From assembly GCF_021922985.1 (NCBI RefSeq), contig NZ_CP040788.1:2914001-2978000 (forward strand): a stretch of DNA of 64,000 nucleotides, read 5' to 3'. This DNA comes from Clavibacter michiganensis subsp. tessellarius. Its GTDB lineage: Bacteria > Actinomycetota > Actinomycetes > Actinomycetales > Microbacteriaceae. A model generated the notes under the pieces. It was not told the DNA's origin, ran no database searches, and worked only from the letters and a program-made list of their open reading frames with translations. Both the position numbers and the translations under genes were made by a program. This document shows, one piece after another, positions 1-7,998 of this stretch. How positions within the stretch are numbered: position 1 is the first letter of the stretch; each line of letters opens with the position of its first letter.

Positions 1-52
1 CCACTGGCGGATCGACGCCGGCCGGCTGCGCGCCGCGCTCGACGCCCGCTGA
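1..52 (+). CDS. C-terminal end of an unidentified protein (cut by window edge)
   Basis: The frame starting at base 2 reads HWRIDAGRLRAALDAR and stops at TGA 50-52. Codon usage (GCC, CGC, CTC, GAC) fits the neighbouring genes, so this is probably the last 16 residues of a real gene entering from the left. Nothing in the fragment identifies its function. Confidence 0.4.
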   Translation, partial: HWRIDAGRLRAALDAR

Positions 53-86
53 CCCGGGCCGTCCGCCGGCGCGTGCCGCGCGCGGC

Positions 87-92
87 TAGGGT
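87..92 (+). promoter_or_regulatory. -10 box TAGGGT, leaderless start
   Basis: TAGGGT is followed by 6 nt and then the ATG at 99. A transcription start about 7 nt after the -10 would fall on the start codon. No Shine-Dalgarno sequence is present and no clear -35 is seen. Confidence 0.55.
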
Positions 93-98
93 CGTCGC

Positions 99-401
99 AT
101 GACCCTGCGCCACGTCGTCTCCTGGAAGCTCGCCGACCGCGATCCCGCCGCCCTCGACCGCGACGCGGCCCGCGCCGCGGAGGCGCTCGGGACCCTGCCG
201 GCGCTGGTGCCCGGCATCCGGTCCTTCCAGGTGGGGCGCGACGTCGTCGGATCCGCCCGCAGCCACGACCTCGTGCTCATCGCCGACTTCGACGACCGCG
301 CGGCCCTCGACGCGTACGACGTGCACCCGGAGCACCAGCGCGTCGCCGCCGTCGTGCGGAGCCTCGTGTCGTCCGCGGCGTCGGTCGACTTCGAGGTCTG
401 A
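99..401 (+). CDS. Dabb family protein (stress-responsive alpha/beta barrel)
   Basis: This 100-aa protein has the dimeric alpha-beta barrel (Dabb) layout: an N-terminal MTLRHVVSWKL strand, a helix with the PGIRSFQVGRD segment, the LVLIADFDDRAALDAYDVHPEH core and a C-terminal VDFEV strand. Dabb proteins are small ferredoxin-like dimers found in stress proteins and some polyketide cyclases; the role of stand-alone bacterial copies is mostly unknown. No catalytic residue can be assigned. It precedes a LacI regulator by 19 nt and could be cotranscribed with it. The ATG is fixed by a -10 box 6 nt upstream, so the mRNA is probably leaderless. Confidence 0.85.
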   Translation: MTLRHVVSWKLADRDPAALDRDAARAAEALGTLPALVPGIRSFQVGRDVVGSARSHDLVLIADFDDRAALDAYDVHPEHQRVAAVVRSLVSSAASVDFEV

Positions 402-420
402 CGTCGCCGCGGATGACCGC

Positions 421-1494
421 GTGACCGGACGCGACGGGGGCTCCCGGGCGCCCCGGCGCCGCATCACGCTCGCGCAGGTGGCGGAGCGCGCTGGGGTCTC
501 GCGGTCCGCGGTCTCCTTCGCCCTCACGGGGCGGACCGACCAGCGGCTCTCCGTGGACACGATCGAGCGGATCCGGCAGGCCGCCGACGAGCTCGGCTAC
601 CGCCCGAACATGACCGCCCGGACCCTCCGCACCGGCCGCTCCGGCACGGTCGCGCTCGTGTCCGACTTCGTCAGCAGCACGTCGCACGCGAACTCGATGG
701 TCCGCGGGGCGCTCGACGCGCTGCGCGAGCGGGACACGATCCTCTTCACCGTCGACACGCAGGGCGACGCGCGGCAGGAGGAGCAGCTCCTCGAGAGCCT
801 GCTCGGACGGGCCGTCGACGGCGTGCTCTACGCCTCCATGTTCACGCGCGTCGTGGAGCCGCCCGCCCTCCTCGACCAGGTGCCGCACGTGCTGCTCAAC
901 TGCGTGCCCGCCCGCGGCACGGCGTCGGCGGTCGTGCCGGACGAGGACGCCGCGGGCCACGACGCCGCGCGCCTGCTCGTCGACCTCGGCCACCGGGATC
1001 GGATCTGGTTCGTCGGCGGCCTGCCCGCCGGGGTCACGGGCGGGCCGGCGTGGCGCGGCTGGGCGCCGCTCGCGCTCGAGGAGCGGCTCGCCGGGGTGCG
1101 CCGCGCGCTCGCCGACGCGGGCCTCGTCCTCGCGGGCGTGCGGGACGTGGAGCGCGACTGGGACACGGCCGACGGACGCGACGCGGTGGCCGCGCTGCTC
1201 GGATCCGGGGCCCGGCCGACCGCCCTCGTCTGCGCGAACGACGCCGTGGCCGCGGGGGCCTACCAGGCGCTGCACCGCGCGGGGCTGCGCGTGCCGGAGG
1301 ACGTGTCGGTGGTCGCCTTCGACGGGAGCGCGATCAGCCGCGCGCTGGATCCGCCGCTCGCCTCGGTCGCGCTGCCGCAGCTGGAGCTCGGGCGCCTCGC
1401 CGTGGAGCTGCTGTTCGACCGGGAGGCGGAGCCCGCCGTGCACCGGATCCCGATGGCCCTCGCGGCCGGGGCCTCGGTCGGCCCCGTCCGCTGA
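421..1494 (+). CDS. LacI family transcriptional regulator
   Basis: This 357-aa protein starts at GTG. Residues about 15-60 form the LacI helix-turn-helix (ITLAQVAERAGVSRSAVSFAL) with the hinge region ending near GYRPNMTARTL. The remainder is a periplasmic-binding-like effector domain (VALVSDF, ALVCANDAVAAGAYQALH, VSVVAFDGSAISRALDPPLASV). Such proteins repress sugar or related uptake genes and are released by a small ligand. It lies directly upstream of an MFS/hydrolase/esterase operon whose promoter carries a LacI-type palindrome, so it is very probably the local repressor. The ligand cannot be read from the sequence. Confidence 0.93.
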   Translation: MTGRDGGSRAPRRRITLAQVAERAGVSRSAVSFALTGRTDQRLSVDTIERIRQAADELGYRPNMTARTLRTGRSGTVALVSDFVSSTSHANSMVRGALDALRERDTILFTVDTQGDARQEEQLLESLLGRAVDGVLYASMFTRVVEPPALLDQVPHVLLNCVPARGTASAVVPDEDAAGHDAARLLVDLGHRDRIWFVGGLPAGVTGGPAWRGWAPLALEERLAGVRRALADAGLVLAGVRDVERDWDTADGRDAVAALLGSGARPTALVCANDAVAAGAYQALHRAGLRVPEDVSVVAFDGSAISRALDPPLASVALPQLELGRLAVELLFDREAEPAVHRIPMALAAGASVGPVR

Positions 1495-1510
1495 GGAGTG
1501 GGAACGGGAC

Positions 1511-1540
1511 TTCCGGTCGGGTGCTAGATCGTTGTAGCAT
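1511..1540 (+). promoter_or_regulatory. Promoter with LacI-type operator for the MFS/hydrolase operon
   Basis: An 18-bp imperfect palindrome with a central CG (TGCTAGATC/GTTGTAGCA, 1522-1539) has the architecture of LacI-family operators. It overlaps a candidate -10 TAGCAT (1535-1540), spaced 18 nt from a weak -35 TTCCGG (1511-1516). A repressor bound here would cover the -10 element. It sits between the lacI-like gene and the transporter. Confidence 0.6.
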
Positions 1541-1603
1541 CCTGTCCGCGCGCCAGGTGCCCGACCGGGTCGCGATCTCACGACGCATACGAAGGAGTAT
1601 GGG

Positions 1604-2917
1604 ATGACCGCTGTCGAGGGGGCCCGCGTGGCCCCGAACGCCTGGTGGGTGGGCTTCGTGTGCGGGATGGCGACGTTCGTCGACGCCGCCGCCACGACGG
1701 GCGTGGGGATCGCGCTCGTGCTCTTCCTCGCGCCGCCCACGGGAGGACCCGGGCTCACGGGCGCGGAGGTCGGCTACCTCACGGCCGTGCTCACCGCGGG
1801 GGTCGCCGCCGGCTCCCTCCTCGGCGGATGGGCGGGCGACCGGTTCGGCCGGCGCCGCGTGTTCCTGACCACCATGACGCTGATCGTCGTCGGGTCGGCC
1901 ACGCCGTTCCTCGGCGTCTCGATCGACGTGCTGCTGCCTGGGATCGCGCTCATCGGCGTCGGGGTGGGCGCGGACCTGCCGGTGGCGCTCGCGACCGTCT
2001 CCGAGGCGGCGACGGACCGGAACCGCGGCAAGATCCTCGTGTTCTCGAACCTGCTGGGCGGCTTCGGGATCCTGATGGCCGTGGTCATCGGCATCCTGTT
2101 CGGCCAGGCGGGGCCCACCGGCGGCCACGTGATGTTCGGCGCGTTCGGCGTCGTCGGCCTCGTCGTGCTGCTGATGCGCGCCACCATCCCCGAGTCGGCG
2201 TCCTGGCTCGTCGCGCGCCGCGAGCGCTCCGACGGGGCGCGCACCGTGCGGGCGCAGCGGGGGCGGATCCGCGACCTCGGCCGGCCCGCGTACCGCCGCC
2301 CGTTCGCGACCCTGCTCGTCTACTACACGCTCGCGTCGCTGGCCATCAGCGTGGCCGGGAGCTTCGGCACGTACGTCGCGGTCAGCGTCGCGGGCGTCCC
2401 GGTGGACCGGTACCAGTCGTGGACGATCCTCGCGATGCCGGCCGCCGTGCTCGGCGCGCTCTGGTTCATGTCGGTCGCGGACACGCGGTTCCGGATGCCG
2501 TACTTCGTCGTCGGATCCGTCGTGGTGGTCGCGTCGAACCTCATCCCCGTCGTCCTGGGCTTCAGCCTGCCCACCCTCGTGGTGTCGGTGGTGCTCTCGA
2601 CCTTCGCGGGCGCCTTCTGCTTCGAGACGATCATGAAGGTCTGGACGCAGGAGTCCTTCCCGACGCTGCTGCGCTCCACCGCGCAGGGCACCGTGTACGG
2701 GGTCGCGCGCTTCGCGACGGCCGGCCTCAACGCCGTGACGCCCGCGCTCCTCGCGCTGGACCCGCAGGGGGTCTACGTCGGCGTCTCGGTCGTCGCGGCC
2801 GCCGGCTTCCTCGTGGGGTGGATCGGCTTCCGGCGCGCGCGCGGCACCGCGTTCGACGTCGAGGGCGACACCGTGCCGCCGACGGCCTCGGTGCGGACCG
2901 TGGAGGCGGTCGCGTGA
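1604..2917 (+). CDS. MFS transporter
   Basis: This 437-aa, about 12-helix major facilitator protein carries the loop 2-3 signature GGWAGDRFGRRRVF (residues about 76-89) and a second half beginning near residue 220 (PFATLLVYYTLASLAI). The motif PESASWL at the end of helix 6 resembles the sugar/organic-acid porter subgroups. It is probably a proton-coupled importer in the cytoplasmic membrane. A strong ribosome site GAAGGAG lies 6 nt before ATG 1604. The stop overlaps the start of the next gene (GTGA), so it is translationally coupled to two hydrolases. The substrate is unknown; the neighbours suggest an esterified compound. Confidence 0.92.
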   Translation: MTAVEGARVAPNAWWVGFVCGMATFVDAAATTGVGIALVLFLAPPTGGPGLTGAEVGYLTAVLTAGVAAGSLLGGWAGDRFGRRRVFLTTMTLIVVGSATPFLGVSIDVLLPGIALIGVGVGADLPVALATVSEAATDRNRGKILVFSNLLGGFGILMAVVIGILFGQAGPTGGHVMFGAFGVVGLVVLLMRATIPESASWLVARRERSDGARTVRAQRGRIRDLGRPAYRRPFATLLVYYTLASLAISVAGSFGTYVAVSVAGVPVDRYQSWTILAMPAAVLGALWFMSVADTRFRMPYFVVGSVVVVASNLIPVVLGFSLPTLVVSVVLSTFAGAFCFETIMKVWTQESFPTLLRSTAQGTVYGVARFATAGLNAVTPALLALDPQGVYVGVSVVAAAGFLVGWIGFRRARGTAFDVEGDTVPPTASVRTVEAVA

Positions 2918-3786
2918 GCCGCTCGGCCGGCGCGATGCGCATCCGCCCGTTCGAGGCGGCCGTGCGAGGGCTCGTGCTCCGCGGGTCGCAGCACCTCGCC
3001 GACGCTCCCGGGCCACGGCCCACCGCGGTGCTGATGCACGGCTTCGGCGGCTCGCGCGTGGAGACGACCGGCGTCTTCGTGGCGCTCGCGCGGCGGCTCG
3101 CGGAGGCGGGGATCGGCGTGGTCGCCTACGACCGCGCGGGCCACGGCGAGAGCGACGGCGAGTTCCTCGACACCACGGTCACGGGCGACGTGGCGGACGC
3201 GCGGCGCGTGCTCGACGCGGTGCGGGCGCTGCCGGAGGCTGATCCGGACGACGTGCACCTCGTGGGCATGAGCCTCGGCGCCGTCGTGGCGTCGGTCGTC
3301 GCGGCGGAGGAGACGGCGGCGGGGGCGCGGATCCGGTCGCTCGCGATGTGGTCGACCGCGGCCGTCTTCGTGGACGACATCCGCGCGGGCACGCTCCAGG
3401 GCCGGTCGCTCGCGTCGCTCGACGACGACGGCTGGTTCGACTTCGCCGGGATGCGCATGGGTCCGGCCATGCGGGACGATGCGCTCGGCTTCGATCCGTA
3501 CGCGCGCGCCGCGGGATACGACGGCCCGGCGCTGCTGCTGCACGGCACCGAGGACTTCGTGCCCGTCTCGTACGCCCGGCGGTATCTGGCGCCCGACGCG
3601 CTCGGCGACCGGGCGGACCTCGTGGTCGTCGACGGCGCGGACCACGGCTGGGCGCAGCTCCCGCAGCGCGACGAGGTGATCGCGCGGACGGTCGCGCACG
3701 TGGCGGCGCACGCTGGGGGCGCGGCGGATGCGGACGGCGCGGCGGGCGGGCGGGACGCGGACGGCGCGGCGGGCGGGCCCGCGTGA
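2914..3786 (+). CDS. Alpha/beta hydrolase (serine esterase-like)
   Basis: This 290-aa alpha/beta hydrolase has an oxyanion-hole HGFGGS segment, a GHGESDGEFLD strand, the nucleophile elbow GMSLG, an acid Asp in GTEDFVP and a catalytic His in DGADHGW. It is cytoplasmic, with no signal peptide. The GTG start overlaps the stop of the MFS gene by 4 nt; ATG 2935 is an alternative. The last residues hold a 9-residue tandem repeat (ADGAAGGRD/ADGAAGGPA) made by a 27-bp DNA repeat, which is not part of the fold. Coupling to a transporter and an SGNH esterase suggests de-esterification of an imported molecule. Confidence 0.88.
   Translation: MSRSAGAMRIRPFEAAVRGLVLRGSQHLADAPGPRPTAVLMHGFGGSRVETTGVFVALARRLAEAGIGVVAYDRAGHGESDGEFLDTTVTGDVADARRVLDAVRALPEADPDDVHLVGMSLGAVVASVVAAEETAAGARIRSLAMWSTAAVFVDDIRAGTLQGRSLASLDDDGWFDFAGMRMGPAMRDDALGFDPYARAAGYDGPALLLHGTEDFVPVSYARRYLAPDALGDRADLVVVDGADHGWAQLPQRDEVIARTVAHVAAHAGGAADADGAAGGRDADGAAGGPA
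3730..3777 (+). repeat. 27-bp-period direct repeat inside the hydrolase C-terminus
   Basis: The 21-bp unit at 3730-3750 recurs exactly at 3757-3777, a period of 27 bp. In the reading frame it gives a tandem 9-residue Ala/Gly/Asp tail. It probably arose by slippage or unequal crossover. Confidence 0.85.
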
Positions 3787-5030
3787 GCGGGGGACCGCGG
3801 GTCGCGGAGGCGCCGGGGAGCGGCGAGGTCGTCGCGCTCGGCGGCGGATCCGTGCGCGTCCACGGCCACCTCGGGCTCGTCCCCGTGCCGGGCGGGGTGC
3901 GTCCGGTGCGCCTGCCCGTGCACCGGTGGCGCGACTTCCCGCCCGCTGGCGAGCTGCTGCGGGCGCAGGTGTCCACGGCGGGCGGCGTGCGGATCCGCTT
4001 CGAGACGGAGGCCAAGGCGGTCCGGCTCCGGGTGCGCTGCACGCGGATCCACTTCGACGAGCTGCCGGGGCCGCGCAACGCGTTCGTCGCCGAGGTCGAC
4101 GGCGGGGAGCTCCCGCCCGTCACGGCGCCGGTGGACGTCGTGCGCCGCATCTCGTCCGCGGGCGACACGGCCGAGGAGACGTGCGTGGGCGACGCGGGCG
4201 GGGCGTCCGCGGTCGTGCTCGCGGGGCTCGGACGCGGGATGACGACCGTCACCGTCTGGCTGCCGCAGGGCATGGTCGTCGACCTGCTCGCGATCGAGGC
4301 GATCGGCGGCGCCGGGCCCGTGCGGGCCGCGGCGCCGCTCGGGCTGCCGCGTTGGATCCACCACGGCAGCTCCATCAGCCACGGCGTGGAGGCACCGGAC
4401 GCGACGGGACCCTGGCCCGTGGTCGCCGCGCGTCGGGCGGGCCTCGACCTGGTCGGCCTCGGCTTCGGCGGGCAGTGCATGCTCGACCCGTTCGTCGCCG
4501 ACGCCATCGCCGACGAGCCCGCCGACGTGATCTCGCTGAGCGTCGGGATCAACGTCGTCGGGGCGCGGTCGATGGACCAGCGCACCTTCGTGCCCGCCCT
4601 GCACGGCTTCCTCGACCGGGTGCGGCGCGGGCACCGGGAGACGCCCGTCGTGCTGGCGTCCTCGATCCTCTGGCCGGGCAGCGAGCACGTGCCGGGGCCG
4701 CCCGGGGTCGAGATCCGCGACGACGGGTCGGTGCGCTGCTTCGCGGCGGGCGACCCGGCCGACGTGGCGCGGGGCGCGCTCACGCTGGCGGAGTCGCGGA
4801 TCCACGTGCGGCACGTCGCTCGCGTGCGCGCCGAGGCGGGGGAGCGGATCCACCACCTCGACGGGCTCGCGCTGTACGGGCCCGGCGACGTGGAGCGCTT
4901 CCCGCTGCCGGACGGGCTGCATCCGGACGCGGCGCTGTACGCGGAGATGGGGCGCAGGTGGGTGTCGCGGGTGTTCGCCGACGACGGGCTGGTGCCGCGC
5001 GCGGGCCTGCTCGCCGCGGCCGGCGGCTGA
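3783..5030 (+). CDS. SGNH/GDSL-type esterase with N-terminal beta domain
   Basis: This 415-aa protein has two parts. Residues 1 to about 180 are beta-rich (galactose-binding-like/acetylxylan-esterase N-domain type). Residues about 190-400 are an SGNH hydrolase: nucleophile block HHGSSISHG, block II GLGFGGQ, block III SVGINVVG with the Asn, and the Asp/His block DGLHPDA. The family removes acyl groups from carbohydrates and other esters. No signal peptide is seen, so it probably acts in the cytoplasm on an imported substrate. The GTG start overlaps the previous stop (GTGA), making it the third gene of the LacI-controlled operon. Confidence 0.85.
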   Translation: MSGGPRVAEAPGSGEVVALGGGSVRVHGHLGLVPVPGGVRPVRLPVHRWRDFPPAGELLRAQVSTAGGVRIRFETEAKAVRLRVRCTRIHFDELPGPRNAFVAEVDGGELPPVTAPVDVVRRISSAGDTAEETCVGDAGGASAVVLAGLGRGMTTVTVWLPQGMVVDLLAIEAIGGAGPVRAAAPLGLPRWIHHGSSISHGVEAPDATGPWPVVAARRAGLDLVGLGFGGQCMLDPFVADAIADEPADVISLSVGINVVGARSMDQRTFVPALHGFLDRVRRGHRETPVVLASSILWPGSEHVPGPPGVEIRDDGSVRCFAAGDPADVARGALTLAESRIHVRHVARVRAEAGERIHHLDGLALYGPGDVERFPLPDGLHPDAALYAEMGRRWVSRVFADDGLVPRAGLLAAAGG

Positions 5031-5128
5031 CGCGCGGCTGACGAGCGCGCGTCGGACGGGTCGCGCCCGGGCGCCCGTGCCGGCGCGCGCCGGGAGCGCA
5101 CGTGGGCCGATGCGGGAGGATGGGCGCC

Positions 5129-5770
5129 ATGGCGGAGCGGGTCGAGGTCGAGCGGGTGTCGGTGGTCGTCGACGGGGTGCCGCTCCTCCGGCCGACCGAC
5201 CTGACCGCCGCCGCGGGCGAGGCCGTCGCCGTCACCGGCCCCAACGGCGCGGGGAAGACCACGCTGCTGCGGGTGCTGGCGGGGCTCACCCGGCCGAGCA
5301 CCGGATCCGCGCGCGTCGCCGGCCGCCCCGTCGACGAGCGGCGCGCGGAGTTCCGCCGCGCGGTGTCCGGGGCCATCGGGCACCCGCCCGTCGCCCGCGA
5401 CCTCACGCTCGCCGAGCACCTCGCCGTGATCGCCGCCTCGTGGGGGAGCGACGCGGACCGGGCGCGCACCCGGGCCGCGGACCACCTCGAGCGCTGGCGC
5501 CTCGCGCCGCTGGCCCGCCGCTTCCCGCACGAGCTCTCCTCCGGGCAGTCGCAGCTCGCGGCCCTCGCCATGGCGACGGTGCGGCCCTACGACGTACTGC
5601 TCCTCGACGAGCCCGAGCAGCGGCTGGATCCCGACCGGCTCCAGCTGGTGATCGGGATCCTCCGCGAGGAGCTCGAGGATGGTCGGACGCTCGTGCTCGC
5701 GACGCACAGCCCGGTGCTGCGGGACGCGGTGGCCCGCCGGAGCGTCGCGCTCGTCGGCGACGCGGCGTGA
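5129..5770 (+). CDS. ABC transporter ATP-binding protein
   Basis: This 213-aa nucleotide-binding subunit has Walker A GPNGAGKT (about residues 37-44), signature LSSGQ, Walker B LLLDEP and H-loop THS. It is slightly shorter than most ABC ATPases. Its stop overlaps the GTG of the following membrane protein, so the two form an operon and probably a transporter. ATG 5129 was chosen because GAGGAT/GGGAGGA lies 7-8 nt upstream and could act either as a ribosome site or as a degenerate -10 for a leaderless message. The transported substrate is unknown. Confidence 0.9.
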   Translation: MAERVEVERVSVVVDGVPLLRPTDLTAAAGEAVAVTGPNGAGKTTLLRVLAGLTRPSTGSARVAGRPVDERRAEFRRAVSGAIGHPPVARDLTLAEHLAVIAASWGSDADRARTRAADHLERWRLAPLARRFPHELSSGQSQLAALAMATVRPYDVLLLDEPEQRLDPDRLQLVIGILREELEDGRTLVLATHSPVLRDAVARRSVALVGDAA

Positions 5771-7299
5771 GGGCGGGCCGCGCGCTCCGCGTCGTCCGGG
5801 GGATCCGGGACGAGCGCGGCGGCGCCTCCGCCATGGACGTCGCCTACGCCGTCTACGCGGGCGCGCTCGTGGTGCTCATCCTCGGCTTCCCGCTGCTGCG
5901 GGCGGTCGTGATGGAGCTCGCGGAGCCGGCCGCGGCCGCCGCGCTCCGCGCGCACGGCCCGACCGCGACCGCCGCGACATGGGGGATCGCGGCCACCGCC
6001 CTCCTCGCGGCCGGCGGCGCGCGGGGGCCCGCGCTCCTGTCGCCCTTCCTCGCGTCGGCGCTCGGCGGCAGCGCGCTCCCGCGCGCGGCGGTGCTGCGAC
6101 GGCCGACGGCGCAGGCCGTCGTCGGCTGGGCGGCGCTCGGCGCGCTCGTCGCGGTGCTGCCGGCGCTCGCGCTGCTGATCGCGGGCGACGCGGATCCGAT
6201 CCCGGTAGTCGCCTTCGCGGCGGGCGGGGCGCTCGCGGGCGTGGCGGTCGCCGGATGCTGGCTGCTCGGCCAGCGGCTGGCCCCGGGGGCGCGGGCCGCG
6301 GTCGGCGCGGTGCTGCTCGGATCCACCGGGCTCGGCCTCCTGACGCGCGCGCCCCTGCCGCCGTGGGGCGCCCTCGCCGCGCTCTTCCCGGGGACGGCGA
6401 CCGGGTCCGCGGGGCTGCCGCCGGGATCGGTCGCGGCGCTCGGCGTCCTGGCGGCGATCGCCGTCGTCGCGGTCGCGGCGGCCCCCATGCTGCTCCGGGG
6501 CCTCCGCGGACCGGACCTCGTCGCGCAGGCCCGACGGTGGGAGGCGGCGACGACGCTCGCGACCACGGGCGACCTCGCGATGGCGGCGGGCGGCTTCCGG
6601 CCCGTCCCGCGGATCGGGCGCGGGCTCGCGGCCGTGCGCGGGCGCTCGCTGCCGACGCTGATCCTGCGGCGCGACCTCGTCGGATCCCTCCGCACGCCGG
6701 TCCGCGCCGCCGCGGCCGTGCTCGGCGTCGCGACCTCGGGCGGCCTGGTCGCGACGGCCGTCGGCGGCGCGGGCGTCGGCCTCGGGATCCCGGCCGCCGC
6801 GGCCGCGCTCGTCGGCTTCCTCGCGCTCGGCGTGTGGGCCGACGGGTTCCGGCACGTGGTCGACGTGTCGTCCGCCCCGCCGCTCTATGGGATCCCCACG
6901 GGCCGGCTGCTGGCGCTGCACGCGATCCTGCCGGCCGCGGCCGGGGTCGTCGGCGCGCTGGTGGGCGCGGGCGTCGCGGTGACGCAGGGCGCGGATCCCG
7001 CGGGGCTCCTGGCCGCGCCCGGGATCGCGCTGGTGCTCGTGGCGGTGCGCGCCTTCGACGCCGCCAAGGGGCCGCTGCCGCTCGAGGTCATGGCGCCCGT
7101 GGTCACGCCGGCCGGCGACGCCTCCGCGCTGGTGGTCGCGGCGTGGCAGGCGGACGCGCTCCTGCTCGCGGGCGGATCCGCGCTGGCGGTCGTCACGGCG
7201 ACCTCCGCTGCGGGTCCGCTCGGCGCGGCCCTGGCGCTGCCGATCGCGGCGGGCATCGCGTACCGGGCCCGGCGCCGGATCGCGAAGGGGCGCGATTAG
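5767..7299 (+). CDS. Polytopic membrane protein, ABC permease-like (DUF6297-like)
   Basis: This 510-aa, Ala/Val/Leu-rich protein has roughly ten to twelve predicted membrane segments, the first at about residues 25-45. A basic N-terminus (RAGRALRVVRGIRDERGGAS) precedes the membrane part. I recognise no classic permease motif such as an EAA loop. The layout resembles the actinobacterial DUF6297 membrane proteins that follow ABC ATPases; this assignment is from memory. The 4-nt overlap with the ATPase gene supports a joint export or immunity-type transporter. It ends tail to tail with the next gene, sharing stop-codon bases. Confidence 0.75.
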   Translation: MRAGRALRVVRGIRDERGGASAMDVAYAVYAGALVVLILGFPLLRAVVMELAEPAAAAALRAHGPTATAATWGIAATALLAAGGARGPALLSPFLASALGGSALPRAAVLRRPTAQAVVGWAALGALVAVLPALALLIAGDADPIPVVAFAAGGALAGVAVAGCWLLGQRLAPGARAAVGAVLLGSTGLGLLTRAPLPPWGALAALFPGTATGSAGLPPGSVAALGVLAAIAVVAVAAAPMLLRGLRGPDLVAQARRWEAATTLATTGDLAMAAGGFRPVPRIGRGLAAVRGRSLPTLILRRDLVGSLRTPVRAAAAVLGVATSGGLVATAVGGAGVGLGIPAAAAALVGFLALGVWADGFRHVVDVSSAPPLYGIPTGRLLALHAILPAAAGVVGALVGAGVAVTQGADPAGLLAAPGIALVLVAVRAFDAAKGPLPLEVMAPVVTPAGDASALVVAAWQADALLLAGGSALAVVTATSAAGPLGAALALPIAAGIAYRARRRIAKGRD

Positions 7300-7898
7300 G
7301 CCGGACGCGTCCCGGGACCGCGCAGCACCGCCGTCGCGAGGAAGCCGGCGCCCGCGACCAGCTCGATCGTCCAGTAGACCGGGCTCGTGGTCGCGCCGAG
7401 CAGCGCGAGCCCGTACACGCCCTCTGCGGCGAGGATCAGCGCGAGGCCCGCGACCGCCGCGATCGCCCAGCCCCGCGATCCGTGCCGCACGAGCGCGGCG
7501 CCGAGGCCGATGACGGGGCCGGCGACGAGGCCCACGGGGATCCACGTGCTGGACAGCGGATCCGCGAGGAAGTCGCCACGCCACAGGCTGACGACGCCGT
7601 ACGCCTCCACCATCGCGACGAACGACACGGCGCCCAGCACGGCGCCGAGCGGCGGACGCGCGCGCGAGAGCCACACGCCGAGGAACGCAAGCATGCTCCA
7701 TCCGCCCGCGGAGTTCGCGAACGACCGCAGCTCGTCGGGCAGCGCGCCCTGCGCCGGGCTGGTGAGGCCGCCGACCACGAGGCCCGTGACGAGGACGACG
7801 GCCGTCGCCGTGATCCCGCTGCGGAGCGTCTCGCGCTGCTGGGCGGAGGAGACGGAGGAGGCGGAGGCGCCGGGGCCGGTGGGGACGGTGCTGCTCAT
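7296..7898 (-). CDS. Small integral membrane protein (DUF6518-like)
   Basis: This 200-aa protein has about six hydrophobic segments (ITATAVVLVTGLVVGGLT, GWSMLAFLGVWL, PPLGAVLGAVSFVAM, WIPVGLVAGPVIGLG, WAIAAVAGLALILAAEG, VYWTIELVAGAGFLA). The pattern resembles the DUF6518 family of unknown function; I cannot assign a role. The start is ATG 7898: GACGCT with a 6-nt spacer matches the leaderless -10 pattern of this genome, and a GGGAG is too close to serve as a ribosome site. Its TAA overlaps the TAG of the convergent gene by two bases. Confidence 0.65.
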   Translation of the reverse strand: MSSTVPTGPGASASSVSSAQQRETLRSGITATAVVLVTGLVVGGLTSPAQGALPDELRSFANSAGGWSMLAFLGVWLSRARPPLGAVLGAVSFVAMVEAYGVVSLWRGDFLADPLSSTWIPVGLVAGPVIGLGAALVRHGSRGWAIAAVAGLALILAAEGVYGLALLGATTSPVYWTIELVAGAGFLATAVLRGPGTRPA

Positions 7899-7998
7899 CT
7901 CCCGAGCGTCGCAGCCACGGCCCGCCCGGTCATCGCCCGCGCGGCCCATGCGCGTCCGCCGCGCGATGCAGAGCGCAGGCGCGGGAGGCCGGTCCCGG

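Noticed and set aside
277..1758. Long minus-strand open frame opposite the LacI gene, and many similar 300-1000 codon frames throughout
   Set aside because: In DNA of this GC content, stop codons are rare in all frames. These frames are Arg/Pro/Gly-rich low-complexity shadows with no domains and conflict with recognisable genes on the other strand.
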